NCBI GenBank assembly: GCA_036583965.1
Contig: JAZBQD010000027.1
Location: 27,783,001-27,847,000, forward strand
Direction of reading: 5' to 3'
DNA from: Prunella strophiata
Taxonomy: Eukaryota; Chordata; Aves; Passeriformes; Prunellidae
DNA length: 64,000 bases
Position 1 is the first letter of the stretch; each line of letters starts with the position of its first letter. The position numbers and the translations under genes were made by a program. Shown here piece after piece: positions 24,601-36,840 of this stretch. Under the pieces are notes generated by a model. That model made no database searches and was not told the DNA's origin. It saw only the letters and a program-made list of their open reading frames with translations.

Positions 24601-27600
24601 TTTGTTTCCAGCCGTTTACCAGGCTCCTTTCCTTGCACTTTCCTTCATTCCTTTGTGTCTGCAACTGCTCTGAAGTGAATCTACAATCAGTCTGACAGCA
24701 TCCCTCTCTGCCAGGGATGCCTGTCTCTGGATCCCTGTGGGGATCTGGCATCCTTACTGCCAGACTGGGCTTTGTCAGCCCTTCCCCGTGCCCTGCCAGG
24801 GCTGTGGTAGGACGCATGGGGCACAGCCCAGCCCTTTGCAGAGACGCAGCTGCACTTTTGGTTCCTTTTGCTGAATAAGCCTCTGCCTGGGAGCAGCACT
24901 GACGTCAGGCTGTGGAAATACCTGTGTGAGGAGCCTGGGGCCGGCTCGGTGCGGCCGGAGGCACAGAAACTGGGAGGAGGGATGCTCTCTTCCCATCCTG
25001 AGAAGGTGCACCCACCTCTGGCCTGTGCCAGCTGCTTTGTCTGGGTACGGCGGGTAATTAAGGGCTGAGCCGCGTTGTCTCTGGGGCGGGGCTGCTGTGG
25101 AGCCATGGGATCAGTGTGCCTTGACAGCCCCCTCGGCTGCTTGCCTGCTCCTGGCCTCTAGTGTCCCTCGGCAGTGAGGGCTGCATCCCCTGCACAGAGC
25201 AAATCCACCCCACAGCCGCGTCCTGCAGCCAGACGTGGCCCCGGCAGTGCCTTCACCTCTCCTCGGGGGGTGTTTCCCCTGGGAGAGGTTTCTCATCCAC
25301 GGGCACCCCGTGCCCACCCACACAGGGCTGGCAATCCCCTGAGCCGCACACATGTGGCAGAGGCCAAATTCCTGCAGTCCAGCACGCGTAACCCTGCCCT
25401 TCCAGGGCTGCTGCCCAGCTGGTTTAGATTCGGCTGGCTGCAGGGCTGAGTGTGTAAGGGGGGATCCGGGGCCAGGGCAGGATGTGCTGGGAGAGCACGG
25501 GGCGCGGCCTTTGTGGCTGCAGTGACACGTCTGCACTCTGCCATCCCCTGCTCGGAGCCGGACACAGCCCCGCACTGCCAGCCCCGGCTGCTCCTGCAGG
25601 GCCGATGCTGGGTGACCCCCGGGGCTCCCCCGGCAGCGGGAGGATGTGGCCAGAGCCTTTTCCTCTGGAGCTGATGCAACAGCGGAGCAGCTGTGGCCGA
25701 GTGACAGGAAATCTGGGCGCTGGTCCCTTCCCTCCGCAGTGATTTATGGGATGATGTGGCCGCAGGCTGCTGCCCTGGAAACGGGCCGGGGTGGCTCCAA
25801 GCTGCTTCCTCTGCTCGGTGCAAACAATGCCTTCTGGAAAGTCATCCCGGCTGTGTCGGTGCCGGATGCATCCCCCGGGAATCCTTGTTTGCAGCCAGAG
25901 GATGCCCGGCCGGCCTCTGGGTAGCATTTCCATCTGGAGGCGAGGCAGCCCCGGTGGTTCCCGGGCTGTCCCTGTGCTCCGGGTGCGCCGGGCCGCCCCC
26001 TCCCTCCTGCCCCATCCCCTGCCCCGGCTGTGCGTGCCGCTGAGATCCCTCTTGCTCTGCGTGGCTCAGGGATGCATCGGCAGCGGGCTGCATCTGGCAG
26101 GGAGGAGCCAGGATTCCCATCTGCTGAAATATTTTTTTTTTTTTTTTTTGGGGGGGTGGGTGTCATTGGGGGAGCATTTTGTATCGCGGTAGCAGGAAGG
26201 AGCTGGTGGGGGCTGTGGCCAGCTATAATTGCCATGGCCTCTGGAAAACATCCGCCGGGAGCTTCCCCCTTGCTCGGCGCCCGTGGCGGCGCCGGGTCGG
26301 GGCAGGGGGAGCTCGGGGTGAGGCAGCCGGAGCGCAGCCCGGCCTGGCTGCGTGTGCATCCACCGTGACCAAGCCGAGCGGCGCTCTGGCCCCGAGCCCC
26401 TGGCTCGGCTTTCAGCCCATCACGCTCCGTTTCCCTCCCTGGTGACCCCGGGGAGGAGCCTTCCTGCTGGGAGGATGCAGGGCTCCTGCAGTGGCCCCAG
26501 GGCAGCGGGGTGCTGGGACCTCCGGATTCTCCTAGTTTTGGGGAATCCCTGGGGTCTGGGGGGCCTGGGGGCTGTTCACCCTGCACCTGGTTCTCTGCTC
26601 CCAGAGGCAGGTGAGGGCTGCAGAGGAAAAGAAGGGCAGCTCTGGCCCTGGGCCCTTCCTCGTGTGCTGCCTTCTGTGAGGGGCTGGGGAGACATGGGCC
26701 CTCCAGAGCCCCTGGGCTTGGAGTCAGCAGGGATTAGCCCTGGCAACTTTGGGCAGGCAGGCCAGACCCCAGGCTCTGGTGGGGCATCCCTTTACCTTGC
26801 TGTCTGCTCCTGCCTGGGTTTGGTTCAACAGCCTTGTCATCAGCAGGAGGTGGACTTGGAGTTTCCTCCAACTGATGCGAGCCCCCAAAGTCCATCTGTC
26901 GTGTGCCTGCTTGGGGGTGCTCTCAGGAGTCTCCTGTGCACCCTGGTGCAATGGCTCTGCCTCTGCCCCATCACACTGCCCCTCCCTTCCACCTCAGCTT
27001 TGCACTGGGGTGGAATTTTTGGGTGATGATGGCATTGTTTCAGCTTATCTTGGCCTTGTGACGTGCCCCGGATGCAGCTGTTTGCCTTGGGAGGAGGGTG
27101 GCTCTAGAAGCTCTAGAAGCCAGGACCTGCCCTTTGGGGAGCTCTTGACCCTCACTTCAACTGGATGCAAACAGGTGACATTTTCTGGGGTCCTCAGGGG
27201 GAAACCCAGCATCGTGGAGGAGGTCTTCTCATGGAGTGCAGCCAGCTCTGGTTGCACTTTTATTTGCTTGTTAAATATTTTATTTGGCTCTCCTGATTTG
27301 GTTTTACGGTGGCTTTAACGGGCTCACACTGTTCTCCAGCTGTCTCTGCACATGTGCAGGGCAGAGGGAGGGCCAGCAGGAATCTGTGGGGGGCTCAAGG
27401 CAGCCCGTGGCTGCCCAGGAGCTGGGAGGGAGAAGGGATGGTGCAAAGCTGGGGATGCAAGAGGAGCACTGGCAGCCTGTGCTGCCTCCCAAGGTGCTCC
27501 TGCAGACCTACAGCTCAGGGCCAGATGGAAGGATTGTATTTGTATGCATACAACCAGTCTCAAAGCGTTTGCCTTGCCTGAATTTGCCCGCTGGTGCTTT

Positions 27601-30600
27601 GACACTGTTTTCAGTGCTGGCAGCAAGTTGCTCTGCAGGTTTGTGGCCATGCAAGGACAGTGGCTCTGCACCCACCCGCACGTCGTGCCTGTTCCCGGGC
27701 TGGGGGCGAGGGGCACAGGTGTTTTCCAGGCCACATGTCCATCCTGGGTGACAGTGCAGGCCGTCTGCCATCCCCTCCTCCTGGGAGCATCTCTGGAGCT
27801 GTGGCTGAGGCTCCCCGGGGAGGGGCTGGCTGTGCGTGGGGGGGGTGTGACTGCAGGGGCGGGGTGGGCATGGAAACGCCAAATATTTGAATGGGAGTGA
27901 AGTCATTCCGGGTAACGTGGAGGGTAAAAATAGACACGGGGAGCTGGAAAGAAAATGCTACCGTTGCTGGACTGGCGCGTGGGAAAGCGTGGCTGTGGGA
28001 TGGCAGCTGGGTGGTGGCCTGCTCCCAGCTGGGACAGGGTTAATGTTCTTCTTAAGAGCTGCTGCGGTGCTGTGAGGGGTCAGAGACTGGGGGGGGGGGT
28101 TGTGCCCACAGTCCCACAGGGCTGCAGGGGCCCTGGGGGCTGCAGCACAGTGGCTCCTGTTTCCTGCAGCGTGGCTGACATGCACAGTGTGAGCAGCCCC
28201 TCTTGGGTGCAGTCCCCCATGGTTCCCACAGCCTGGCTTCCCCCGGGGCTCAGTGGGTGCTGGGCAGTGGCTCACCCCTCTCTCGTGTCCCTTGCAGCTG
28301 AGAAGGTGTCTTCCCTGGGCAAGGACTGGCACAAGTTCTGCCTGAAGTGTGAGCGCTGCAACAAGACCCTGACCCCGGGTGGGCACGCCGAGGTAAGAGC
28401 TGCCAGGGCGGGCAGGGTGGGAGCCTTGCTGGCACTCAGGGGGGCCTGGTGGGATGAAAATCCCAGGACCAGGGCTGGGGCAGATATCTGATGCCGTGTG
28501 GAGGCGCTGTCCCCGCGGCATGCAAGCCCAGGAGAACACACTGCGGCTTCAAACACTGCTGCTGCCACTCAGAGTGCTCTTGTGCACAGCCCTGGGCAAG
28601 CCACAGAGTGGTGCTGGCACCACGTGTGGTGTCCCTACTCTGTCGCCCTGGGCTCCCAGGCAGCTGTGGTGGCGCTTGGCATGCCCCAGTAAGCACTTGA
28701 AGCTCCGTGCACTCGGCAGGCTTGTTTGGGCATTGCACAGGCTTTGGCGAGGTGTGTGTGCTGAGAGCCTGCGCTGACCTGTGATGAAAAACTACCAAGA
28801 ACGGGGAATGCCTGCGTTGCCACGGCAACGAGAGCTCGGCACTGGTGCACTCTGAGCCCGGAGCTTGTGCTGGAGTGAGATGCCACTGCCACTCCCCTGC
28901 ACTTGGGAGTGTGAAGGCGCCATGCTGCTGGCTGCAGCTGCTCAGCTGAGGAGCAACTATTTCTCCTGTGCAGTGTCCCTGCGTGACACCCGGCGCCCTG
29001 GGTTTGCACAGCACCTGTCATTCCACAGTGTCACCAGCTCCTTAGCTTGGCTCTAGCAGGCAGCACAGCTGGGGACCAGCAGGGACAGCCGTGCTGGTGG
29101 CCCCCAGCCCGTGGGGAAGCGGGGCCTGTCCTGCCAGCGAGGTGGATCTGTGCTCCAGACCGGGTTAAGCCCAGAAGATTTGCTGCTTCTCCATATAAGG
29201 TTGGATTCTGTTCCCATAGAGGATGGCAGCCAAGCCCCACTGACTCTGCCGACAGCAGATTTGGCCCTTCCCTGCTTTTTCTCCCTCCTTTTGAGCAGGC
29301 TAGGTTGGAAAGGTGTCGCGGGGAGACCAGTTAAATGTTTACCCTCCCCTCCGGCATGGCAACGCTGTGAGCACGCTCATATTTATGCCTTGCAATATTT
29401 TGCAGCTGCCTTTGGCCAGCTCAGAGCCTTCTCCCTCCCTCAGCCTTACCTCCGGCTGTCCTGGCCTTTGGCACAGCACCTCTGCTCAGCTGCCACCCTG
29501 CCCTGCATGGGCAAGCAGTCCTTGCCTGGCAGCAGAGGGATGGAGGGCAGGAGCAGGGCTGAGGTGCTGAGTGGGGCCAAGCAGGCAATGGGGTGGGATC
29601 CTGCCCGAGCACGGGCTCCCAGTGGGTTTTCTACCCAGGGCAGTGTGTGTGGCAGCCCTGCTGGCCCCCTGCTCCAGCCATAAACACTCTTTCTTTCCTC
29701 TTGGACTGGGTTCCAGCTGGCCCATGAGAAACGGGGAGTTGTGGGGCTTATCGCCTGCCTCCTGCCTTCCTGTGGTAATGGCCCCAGACGATAGCGGGGT
29801 CGATAGCAGCTGGGCTGGGACCAGAGCCTGTGCAGGGCCTCTGATCTTGGGCCAAGGCAAGGGGAAGGCGAAGCTGAGCTCCCACGGTGCTCTGAGCATG
29901 GAGAGTGGCCTGGCTGTGCAAGCATGCTGAGGGCTGAGGCCGTGCCTTGCTGGGCCAGAACGTAGAGGTGCCCACAGCTGAGCTGCCGTGGCCACTGCTG
30001 CTCCAGCCCCAGGGCATTGCCTGTGCACAACAGCCCGAGTGCTTGATGCAGGCAAAACCCCCTGAGTGCTCAGGCTGGGTTAGGCTGGTGCTGCAGACCC
30101 AGACTGGGTACATTTTAGGGTGCTGGCATGGCCATGGTGGTTTCTGAACACCAGAGGATGAAGGTGCTCCTGAAGGAACCGTGGTCACCGCTCAGCATCC
30201 TAACACTGCCCTCTCTCCCCAGCACGATGGGAAGCCCTTCTGCCACAAGCCCTGTTATGCCACACTGTTCGGCCCCAAAGGTACGTCTGTGTCCCCCCTG
30301 CCTGTGGTGCTGGGCTCAGGGCTGCAGGAGAGGCCAGGGCCCCTCATCCCCACTCGTGGCCCCAGCAACATCCCAGAAGCAAGGCTAGCATGGGCTGAGC
30401 ATCGAGCCAGCAAATTGCAGTCCCAGGCCTGCTGTCTGCTTGTGCAGAGGGAGAGAAGGGCTGCTGGAGGGAAGGAGGGAGGGAGGGAGGAAGGAAATCT
30501 ATTCTGACAGCTGCCCTTTTTTTTTTTTTTTAACATTTAAAAAAACCAAATTCCCATTCAAACAGAAGGTGGAGTTAGTCTCCTATCCCAGATGTGGCTG

Positions 30601-32221
30601 GAGAAAGCCTGACTTGGGAGAAAGCAAGCCAGGGCTGAAGTGCAGCAGTGGTCTCTGACTCAGTGGGCTGGGGGAGGAGGGACAGGGGGCTGGGGGGATG
30701 ATGGAGACCCCGAGGGCTCCCAGGCCACTGCAGCCTCTCTGTGCCCCTCTGCAGGGGTGAACATCGGCGGGGCCGGGTCCTACATCTACGACAAGCCGCA
30801 GATCGAGGGGCAGACTGCTCCAGGACCCATCGAGCACCCTGTGAAGGTGGAGGAGAGGAAGGTGAATGCTGCCCCTCCCAAGGGACCCAGCAAAGGTGAG
30901 GGGCAGGGCAGGACAGGCAGCCTGGCCCTTTGCCATGCTGGGCAGCTAGCGCAGAGCCACCGTGTTTGGTGACGGTGTGGGCGGCAGGGTTTGTGTGTGG
31001 GGTCCACCCCACCCCGGTGTGTCCTGGCTGAGATGTCCCCCCACTTCCCAGACTCATGTCCTCTTCTCTTCCAGCCTCCAGTGTCACCACCTTCACCGGG
31101 GAGCCCAACATGTGCCCACGCTGTGGCAAGAGAGTCTACTTTGGTAAGGTGGCAAATGGGCAGTGCGTGCTTGCCTCGGGGTGGCATGGTCCCACAGGGT
31201 GGCATGGCCCCATGGGGCTCTGTGCAGGAACCCTGGGGCATGCAGACAGGCTGGCAGTGGGGTTTGGATCAGAGAGGCGGTTGTGGGTGCAGAGGGATGT
31301 GCCTGAGGGACCTTCAGGGATGGGTCCTCTTGGATATACTCCTGGGTGCAGGGCTTTATCTGCACTGTATCACCTGCTGTGTCACCTTCCATGTGGTAAT
31401 AGCTGTCCTCAGCCATCCTCTGTCACCTGCGAGGCACCAGAGGGGTGGGAGGGATGTGGGAGGCTGGAGATCCTGAGGGCTCTCCTGGCATTTTGTGATA
31501 TCCCCATGGGGAATGCTCCCCCTCAGCATGTTGCAGGGGGCTGGTGTGACACTCCCTCCTTGTCCCACTCCAGCTGAGAAGGTGACTTCGCTGGGGAAGG
31601 ACTGGCACCGTCCCTGCCTACGCTGTGAGCGCTGCAGCAAGACACTGACCCCGGGGGGACACGCCGAGGTAAGGGGGTGCCAGCCTCAGAACCCTGGCCC
31701 ACACACCTGGGGATGCCAGCGAGCATGGCTGAGATGTCCCAGGCCATCCTGATGGCACCCGTTGCCTTTGCAGGAGGGCAGGGCTGGGAGGAGCAGCCCC
31801 TCAGCCCGGGGAAGTGCTGGGGTTGTTGGGGTGTCTGCAGGGCAAGAGCATGAGAGGTGTCCAGCCAGGTGGACACGCCCTGGGGACTGGCTTTTCCCTG
31901 CCAGCCCAGGTGACAGGTGTTTCTCTCTGCCCCGCCCAGCACGATGGACAGCCATACTGCCACAAGCCCTGCTACGGGATCCTCTTCGGGCCCAAGGGTG
32001 AGTGAGAGCCTGGGGGCACAAGGGGGGGACCCGGGCCAGGGGCACGTGCCCTGCGTGGGCCACCACTGTCCATGCTCGTGCCACCACCCAGAGGGGACAG
32101 CTCCCTGCAGCACGCCACTGTGTCCTCACCCTGCTGTTTCTTGCCCCCTGCAGGTGTCAACACCGGAGCTGTGGGAAGCTACATCTACGACAAAGACCCT
32201 GAGGCAAAGAACCAGCCCTAG
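19148..32221 (+). CDS. CRIP2: CRIP2, cysteine-rich protein 2 (two LIM domains), complete
   Basis: The coding exons are 19148-19190, 28298-28392, 30223-30280, 30755-30895, 31075-31143, 31574-31668, 31940-31997 and 32154-32221. Together they make 627 nt, or 208 residues plus TAG, the same length as human CRIP2. The protein starts [21 protein letters not shown]1 has zinc ligands C5, C8, H26, C29, C32, C35, C53 and C57. LIM2 repeats the pattern with C126, C129, H147, C150, C153, C156, C174 and C178. Each LIM is followed by a GPKGVN-type glycine-rich segment and SYIYD, and exon 4 encodes the linker ending PPKGPSK. All splice sites are GT/AG and the frame is unbroken. The family acts as a zinc-binding protein adaptor in heart, vessel and muscle lineages with nuclear and cytoplasmic roles; it has no known enzyme activity. 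Tandem paralogue CRIP1 lies downstream. Confidence 0.97.
19191..28297 (+). other. CRIP2: CRIP2 intron 1
   Basis: A 9.1-kb GC-rich intron with no recognisable exon. It holds poly(T) tracts at 21661-21688 and 26131-26149 and G-rich runs near 28090. Many stop-poor frames occur on both strands, but none resembles a known protein. It could hold enhancers, but I see no decisive motif cluster. Confidence 0.85.
21661..21688. repeat. Poly(T) tract
   Basis: 28 consecutive T residues, with further T-rich DNA on the left. Confidence 0.9.
28298..28392 (+). CDS. CRIP2: CRIP2 exon 2 (LIM1 core)
   Basis: 95 nt encoding [15 protein letters not shown] through GGHAE. It carries H26, C29, C32 and C35 of LIM1. 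Enters in phase 1 and leaves in phase 0; donor gtaaga. Confidence 0.97.
28393..30222 (+). other. CRIP2: CRIP2 intron 2
   Basis: A 1.8-kb intron without coding signal. It contains a consensus CArG box at 29191-29200. Confidence 0.85.
29191..29200. promoter_or_regulatory. Consensus CArG box (candidate SRF site)
   Basis: CCATATAAGG fits CC(A/T)6GG exactly. It lies in intron 2 of CRIP2, a gene of muscle and vascular lineages in which SRF control would be plausible. This is a motif match only. Confidence 0.35.
30223..30280 (+). CDS. CRIP2: CRIP2 exon 3 (end of LIM1)
   Basis: 58 nt encoding [19 protein letters not shown], with C53 and C57. Enters in phase 0 and leaves in phase 1. Confidence 0.97.
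30281..30754 (+). other. CRIP2: CRIP2 intron 3
   Basis: 474 bp. It includes a GGGA-rich stretch near 30472-30500 and a T run at 30518-30531; nothing else is seen. Confidence 0.85.
30755..30895 (+). CDS. CRIP2: CRIP2 exon 4 (inter-LIM linker)
   Basis: 141 nt encoding [18 protein letters not shown] and the proline/glutamate/lysine-rich linker through PPKGPSK (residues 66-112). The length is a multiple of three and both ends are phase 1, so skipping it would keep the frame and bring the two LIM domains together. Confidence 0.95.
31075..31143 (+). CDS. CRIP2: CRIP2 exon 5 (start of LIM2)
   Basis: 69 nt encoding [20 protein letters not shown] then VYF, with C126 and C129. It corresponds to exon 1 of the first LIM cassette. 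Confidence 0.97.
31144..31573 (+). other. CRIP2: CRIP2 intron 5
   Basis: 430 bp, donor gtaagg and acceptor cactccag. Nothing further is seen. Confidence 0.85.
31574..31668 (+). CDS. CRIP2: CRIP2 exon 6 (LIM2 core)
   Basis: 95 nt encoding [20 protein letters not shown] through GGHAE. It matches exon 2 in length and phase. Confidence 0.97.
31940..31997 (+). CDS. CRIP2: CRIP2 exon 7 (end of LIM2)
   Basis: 58 nt encoding [19 protein letters not shown], with C174 and C178. It matches exon 3 in length and phase. Confidence 0.97.
32154..32221 (+). CDS. CRIP2: CRIP2 exon 8 and stop
   Basis: Encodes [20 protein letters not shown] then P and TAG at 32219-32221. Confidence 0.97.
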
Positions 32222-33275
32222 GCAGCGTCCCCGCCTGCCTGCCCGCACGCTCTGTGCCCCTCCTGTACTAACCTGCTGCTCCCAGCCCGAGCAGACCCTC
32301 GCCAGGCTGGCCACGGAGCTGTGCCCTCTCTGCTGTCTCTACTCCGGGCAGGACAGCCCTGCCCCTGGATTATTATCATGGTCTCTAATATAAGCTTCAG
32401 TGTTTTAAGGCTAAGGTAGAAGGTATCTCTGGTGGTTCCCAATGCGCTCTGCCCTCCCCAGCCCTCCCACCAGCCCCCCGAGTGTGGGAGGCAGCAGGGC
32501 AGGTGTGGGGATGTCCCCGTGGGGATGGCGGGTGACACCCAAAGGGCTGAGGATGGGGGAAGGTGGTGGCTGGAGACCCACCACAGGAGGGTGCTCCAGG
32601 CTGTCCCTCAGTGCTTGGGGTTGGGGTGAGGGTGCCCAGCCCTCTTCCTCACCAGCTGCTGGAGATGTATGACACCCAGCAGCACTGCCCTTCTCCTGGC
32701 CCTTCCCAGGCTCCATGGCCTGGCTCTCATTTTCCCTGGATCCCACAGCTGTGGGCCCTGTCCACTGTTAGGCCTGGCAGCTCCCTACATCCCTGTCTTT
32801 GAATCCCTGTAGGTGCACCCAGGCAGGTGCCCCAGCCTGCTCTTTGAGCTGGTTTAGGTTGGTGCCCCCCAGCCTGATCCCCCTGGAGGCACAGCCTGTG
32901 CCAGGGGGCACCTGGCAGCTGCAGCCCTGGTGGAGGCGGCTCTCCTGTCCCCACCTTTGGAGGACAGAGCGCATTGGGCTGGTGGCCTGGGCAGCAGGAC
33001 CACCCCCTGCTTCCCAGAGCCGGAGGTTTCTCAATGTTGTTGTTTATTTATAAGCAGTTGTAAATGTGCTCCTCGCTTTGGAGAATGACACGTACCCCCG
33101 CCCCATCTCACCTGTCCTGCTGTGCACGCCCAGCCCTGCTGCTGCCCAGGAGAGCAGGGAGGGGGCTGGGGCAGCGAGCCCTGGGTGCCAGCGCCCCGCT
33201 CCCTCCAGGCTCCCTGCGCTGCTGCAGGGCTGACTTTTGTTATTTGCTGACAATAAAGGTTTTGAGAGATGTGCT
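32222..33275 (+). other. CRIP2: CRIP2 3' UTR
   Basis: About 1.05 kb of GC-rich untranslated sequence from the stop to the polyadenylation signal at 33252. The 3' end is inferred. Confidence 0.7.
33252..33257 (+). terminator. CRIP2: CRIP2 polyadenylation signal
   Basis: AATAAA in gacaataaaggttttgag, followed by a GT-rich stretch (gagatgtgctgtg). Confidence 0.7.
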
Positions 33276-34578
33276 GTGCAGCTCAGCTCCGGGTGGAGGT
33301 GGGGGAAGCTGCGCACACCACACAGCGTCCCCCGGGCCCCATGACAAGGTGGGACGCTGCTGCTGCTGCGGCCCTGTCCCGGCTGGCTCCTCCCGGGGCC
33401 GGCCTGAGCAGCTCCAGCGGAGCCCGAGCTCCTCCCGAGGGGCTGTTCCTGTCCTGCGAGCACAACAGCCTTGTAGGAAGCTGTGCTGGCCCTGCAGACG
33501 GGGTGGGGTGGGATGGGATGGGTCCTTCGCAGCTCTGGGGAGTGGGAAACCAGTGGAGAGAAGTTCAAGAGCAGGTGCCATTGCTGCCCCCAGCCCAGGC
33601 TTGCTGAGCAGGCACGGTGCCTGGGTGGGGCTGCCCTTGGGGAAGCTCAGCCTGGCAGCAGCAGGGCAGGAATGCAGTGTGGGGCATTGACCAGCCCCTG
33701 GGGGCTGCCCTGTCCCCAGGCAGATCGCAGCCCTGCTGCCAGGCCTGGATTTAGCCATCCCGCTGTTCCCTCGGAGCTGGGCGTCTGGAGAGTGAGGCAC
33801 CGAGCTCTGGGCTGCCAAGCCAAACACCGCTTCTGGGAACTGCTGCTCGGGCTCGTCCCTTGTGTCACGTTCCTACAAGAGCCCCCTTGGGCTGCCTGCT
33901 GGCCGTGCCCCTGGGGACCCAGGCATGCTGCTGGGGAAAACAGAGCCCTGGTGCCCCCGCCATGGCTGAGCCCGGCCCCGGAGCAGAAGGGCTTGGTTAC
34001 CAGCCACAGCCAGGGCCAGGCCGGCAGGGAGCAGCGGCTTTTCCCTCCTGGCAGCCATCCCAGCGGCACGAAGCCTTTTCCCAGGCACAGAGGGCTCGGC
34101 AGCGCAGCTCCCGGGTCGGGGAACGGGCTCAGTGTGTTCGTGTTTTGCTGGGGTTTCCATAGAGACCTGACCCCGCAGATGCTTCGGGGACAAGGCCGCG
34201 GTGTAAATCAGAGCCGTGTCGCTCTGCCGGCTCCTCCCCTGACCCGCAGCTCGGCCCTCACGGCCGCAATTTGCCAAGTTTGCCCCTGCAGCAGCAGCGG
34301 TGCTGAGGTGAGGGGCGCCCATCGCTCCTCCGGGGCCCAGCGGAGCTGCCAGCAACGCCCTCGGCACGAATCCATCTCCCCTTGCAACGCTTGTTTGCCA
34401 TCATTAATTAACGAGCTTAATATGCCAGCCTCTCTGCTAGCCTGTGGCCGTGCCCTGAAGCAGGGAGCTTCCCTGGTGGCCTACACGGGCTGATTCTCCT
34501 CCCCAGCACCAGCCAGGCTCAGCAATGCCAGCAGGATCCCACCATGGGCTGGCTTTCCCCTCAATTCCTTTCTCTCTG

Positions 34579-34626
34579 TTTTTTTTTTTGTTTTGTTTTT
34601 TTTTTGTTTTTTTTTTTTTTTTTTTT
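34579..34626. repeat. Poly(T)-rich tract
   Basis: About 48 bases of T interrupted by three single G residues. Confidence 0.9.
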
Positions 34627-36448
34627 CCCTAATCCTTACATTTTCTTTTCCCCACGAGAGTTTTGCTGAAGGAACGCAATGAAATCAAAAATAGACAAAA
34701 TTCAGCTCTGCTGCACAAGGGATTGCTGGGAAGCCTGCAAATATCACAGCGTCCTGTTATGCCAAAGGGCACAACCTGGCTGCTCAGGCTCTGGGTGAGC
34801 AATGTCCCCCCACACTCAGGTAGGTGGAGGGTGGAGGCTGGGTTTGTGCCTCTCATGGCACAAAGTGTCCCCCAGGTACAGCAGGTACCCACAGGGTGGG
34901 TGTTAAGAGCAGGAACCTGAAGGCTGTAGGAGTCCTGTATGGGACTGTATGGGATTATCTGTATGGGATTATCTGTGTGTGCTGTGTATGTCCTTCAGCT
35001 GTCCCTGTGCTCACGGTGGGGACCAGGGCACACACACAGCAGTGGCACTTTGCTCAGGCAGGGAAGGGCAGCTCTGGCCTCTAATCCTTGGTGCATTTTT
35101 GTATTTATTTTTGGGAGGCCTATGTGAGCTGAAAGTGCTCCTTTACTTGAGGCTTGGAAAACATTCTTCTCCTCAGGGATGTCAAATTTTTTTTTTTTTT
35201 TCAGCTTGGACTTGCTAGTGGGATAAAAAAGTCGGAGGGCTCTGGTGATTACAGACAAGCTCTCCAGGGTACAGATGAAAATAGAGAACAAAGTGGATGC
35301 AGCTTTGCTTGGAAATCCCCCAAGCCCTGTGAATTTGTCCTGGGACATTTCACTTGCTGGCTCCCAGATTTCCTGAGAGCCAGCAGAGCTCAGCAGAGAA
35401 CTCAGCAGCTGGGCAAACTATTCTGAGGGCAGTCTGGGTGATGGGTGCCAGCCTGGGTGCCCCCAGCCTGTGGGAGGAGCAGGATTGTCACCTAGTGGTG
35501 CTCCTCAACACAAGGCTGAGGGTGCCTGTGCCACCAGAAATGGGGCTGCACAGCTTGAGCCATCCTTCATGGCCCAGAAAAGGGATGGAGAGTGCACAAA
35601 GGCTGCTCCTAGAGAGGCACAGCACGCTGCCCACATGGGAAACACCAGGAGAGGAGCTGGCAGGGGTAGGGATGATGAGGGCAGCCCTGGGTACATCTGA
35701 GCCAGTCCATGCAGGGAAGGGAGATGCAGCCATCAGGGTGTGGAGGGGTCCTGAAATGACAGCAGGACAGGATGGCTCTGGGACACCGGGGGCCAGAGCA
35801 GCACAGCCAGGCAGGCAAGCCAGACAGATTTAAAGCATTTGCTGAGAAGTCAATAAACAGGAGCCAAAAGGGATGAAGTGCTGGAAGATGTGATTTAAGA
35901 TGGGATATTGAAAGTGACCCAGTAAGCACAGCTTGTTTCCACACAGGCCAAGAGCTGGCTCAGCTGCTCCCTGGAGTCAGCAGAGGGGCTCTCCTGGCCT
36001 GGCTGAGCTTTGGCTTGGTCCCAGTAGGAGGTTAAAGAACGGGGTGTAAATACTGGAGAGGGTGTAGGAGGGCAGGCAGGGATGAAGAAGAAGGAATGGC
36101 ACAAAACCAAGCAGAGGAGAAGGACTTGGGCTGTAAATCCCCCTGCCAGTGCAGTGCCCTGGAGTGTCACACAGGGAGAGCTGCTGGTGCAGGCTCTGGC
36201 TGTGACACTGGTGAGGATGGTGCTGGCCCCCCCTCACCAGTGTTACTGCCTGGGGGCATCCATGAGGGAACACCCCCGGATGCAAGCAGAGCTCTGCATC
36301 AGCCTTTAGGTTTTCAGGCAGGGTGAGCAGCTGGGAACCATCCCGGGAGCTTGAGGGGCTCCGGGAGTGCCCAGGGGCAGACTGCTGGGGGAGGAATACC
36401 TGTGCCGGCATGGAGGAATGCAGGCTGCTAATGTGTGCAAACCTGTGA

Positions 36449-36840
36449 CTCCTCTCCTCTCCTCTCCTCTCCTCCTCTCCTCCCTCTCCTCTCCTCTCCT
36501 CTCCTCTCCTGCTCTCTCCTCTCCTCTCTCTCTCGCTCCTTCCTCCTCTCCTCTCCTCTCACTGCTCCTCTCTCTCCTCTCTCCTCTCCCTCCTCTCCTC
36601 GCTCCTCTCACTCCTCTCCTCCATCTCGTCCTCTCCTCATCCTCTCCTCCTTCCTCTCCTCCTCCTCTCCTCGGTCCTCGAACTCCTCTCCTCTCCTCCT
36701 CTCTCCTCTCTCCTCCCTCCCTCTCCTCTCCTCTCCTCGTCCTCTTCCTCCTTCTCCTCTCCATCCCTCTCCTTCTCTCTCGTCCTTCCTCTCCTCTCCT
36801 CTCCTCTCTCTCTCCTCTGCCTCCTCTCCTCTCTCCTCCG
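36449..36840. repeat. Long (CTCCT)-type polypyrimidine microsatellite
   Basis: About 390 bp made almost only of C and T on the + strand, built from variants of TCTCC/CTCCT with rare purines. The open frames across it (Ser/Leu/Pro on +, Glu/Arg/Gly on -) are composition effects. Confidence 0.95.
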
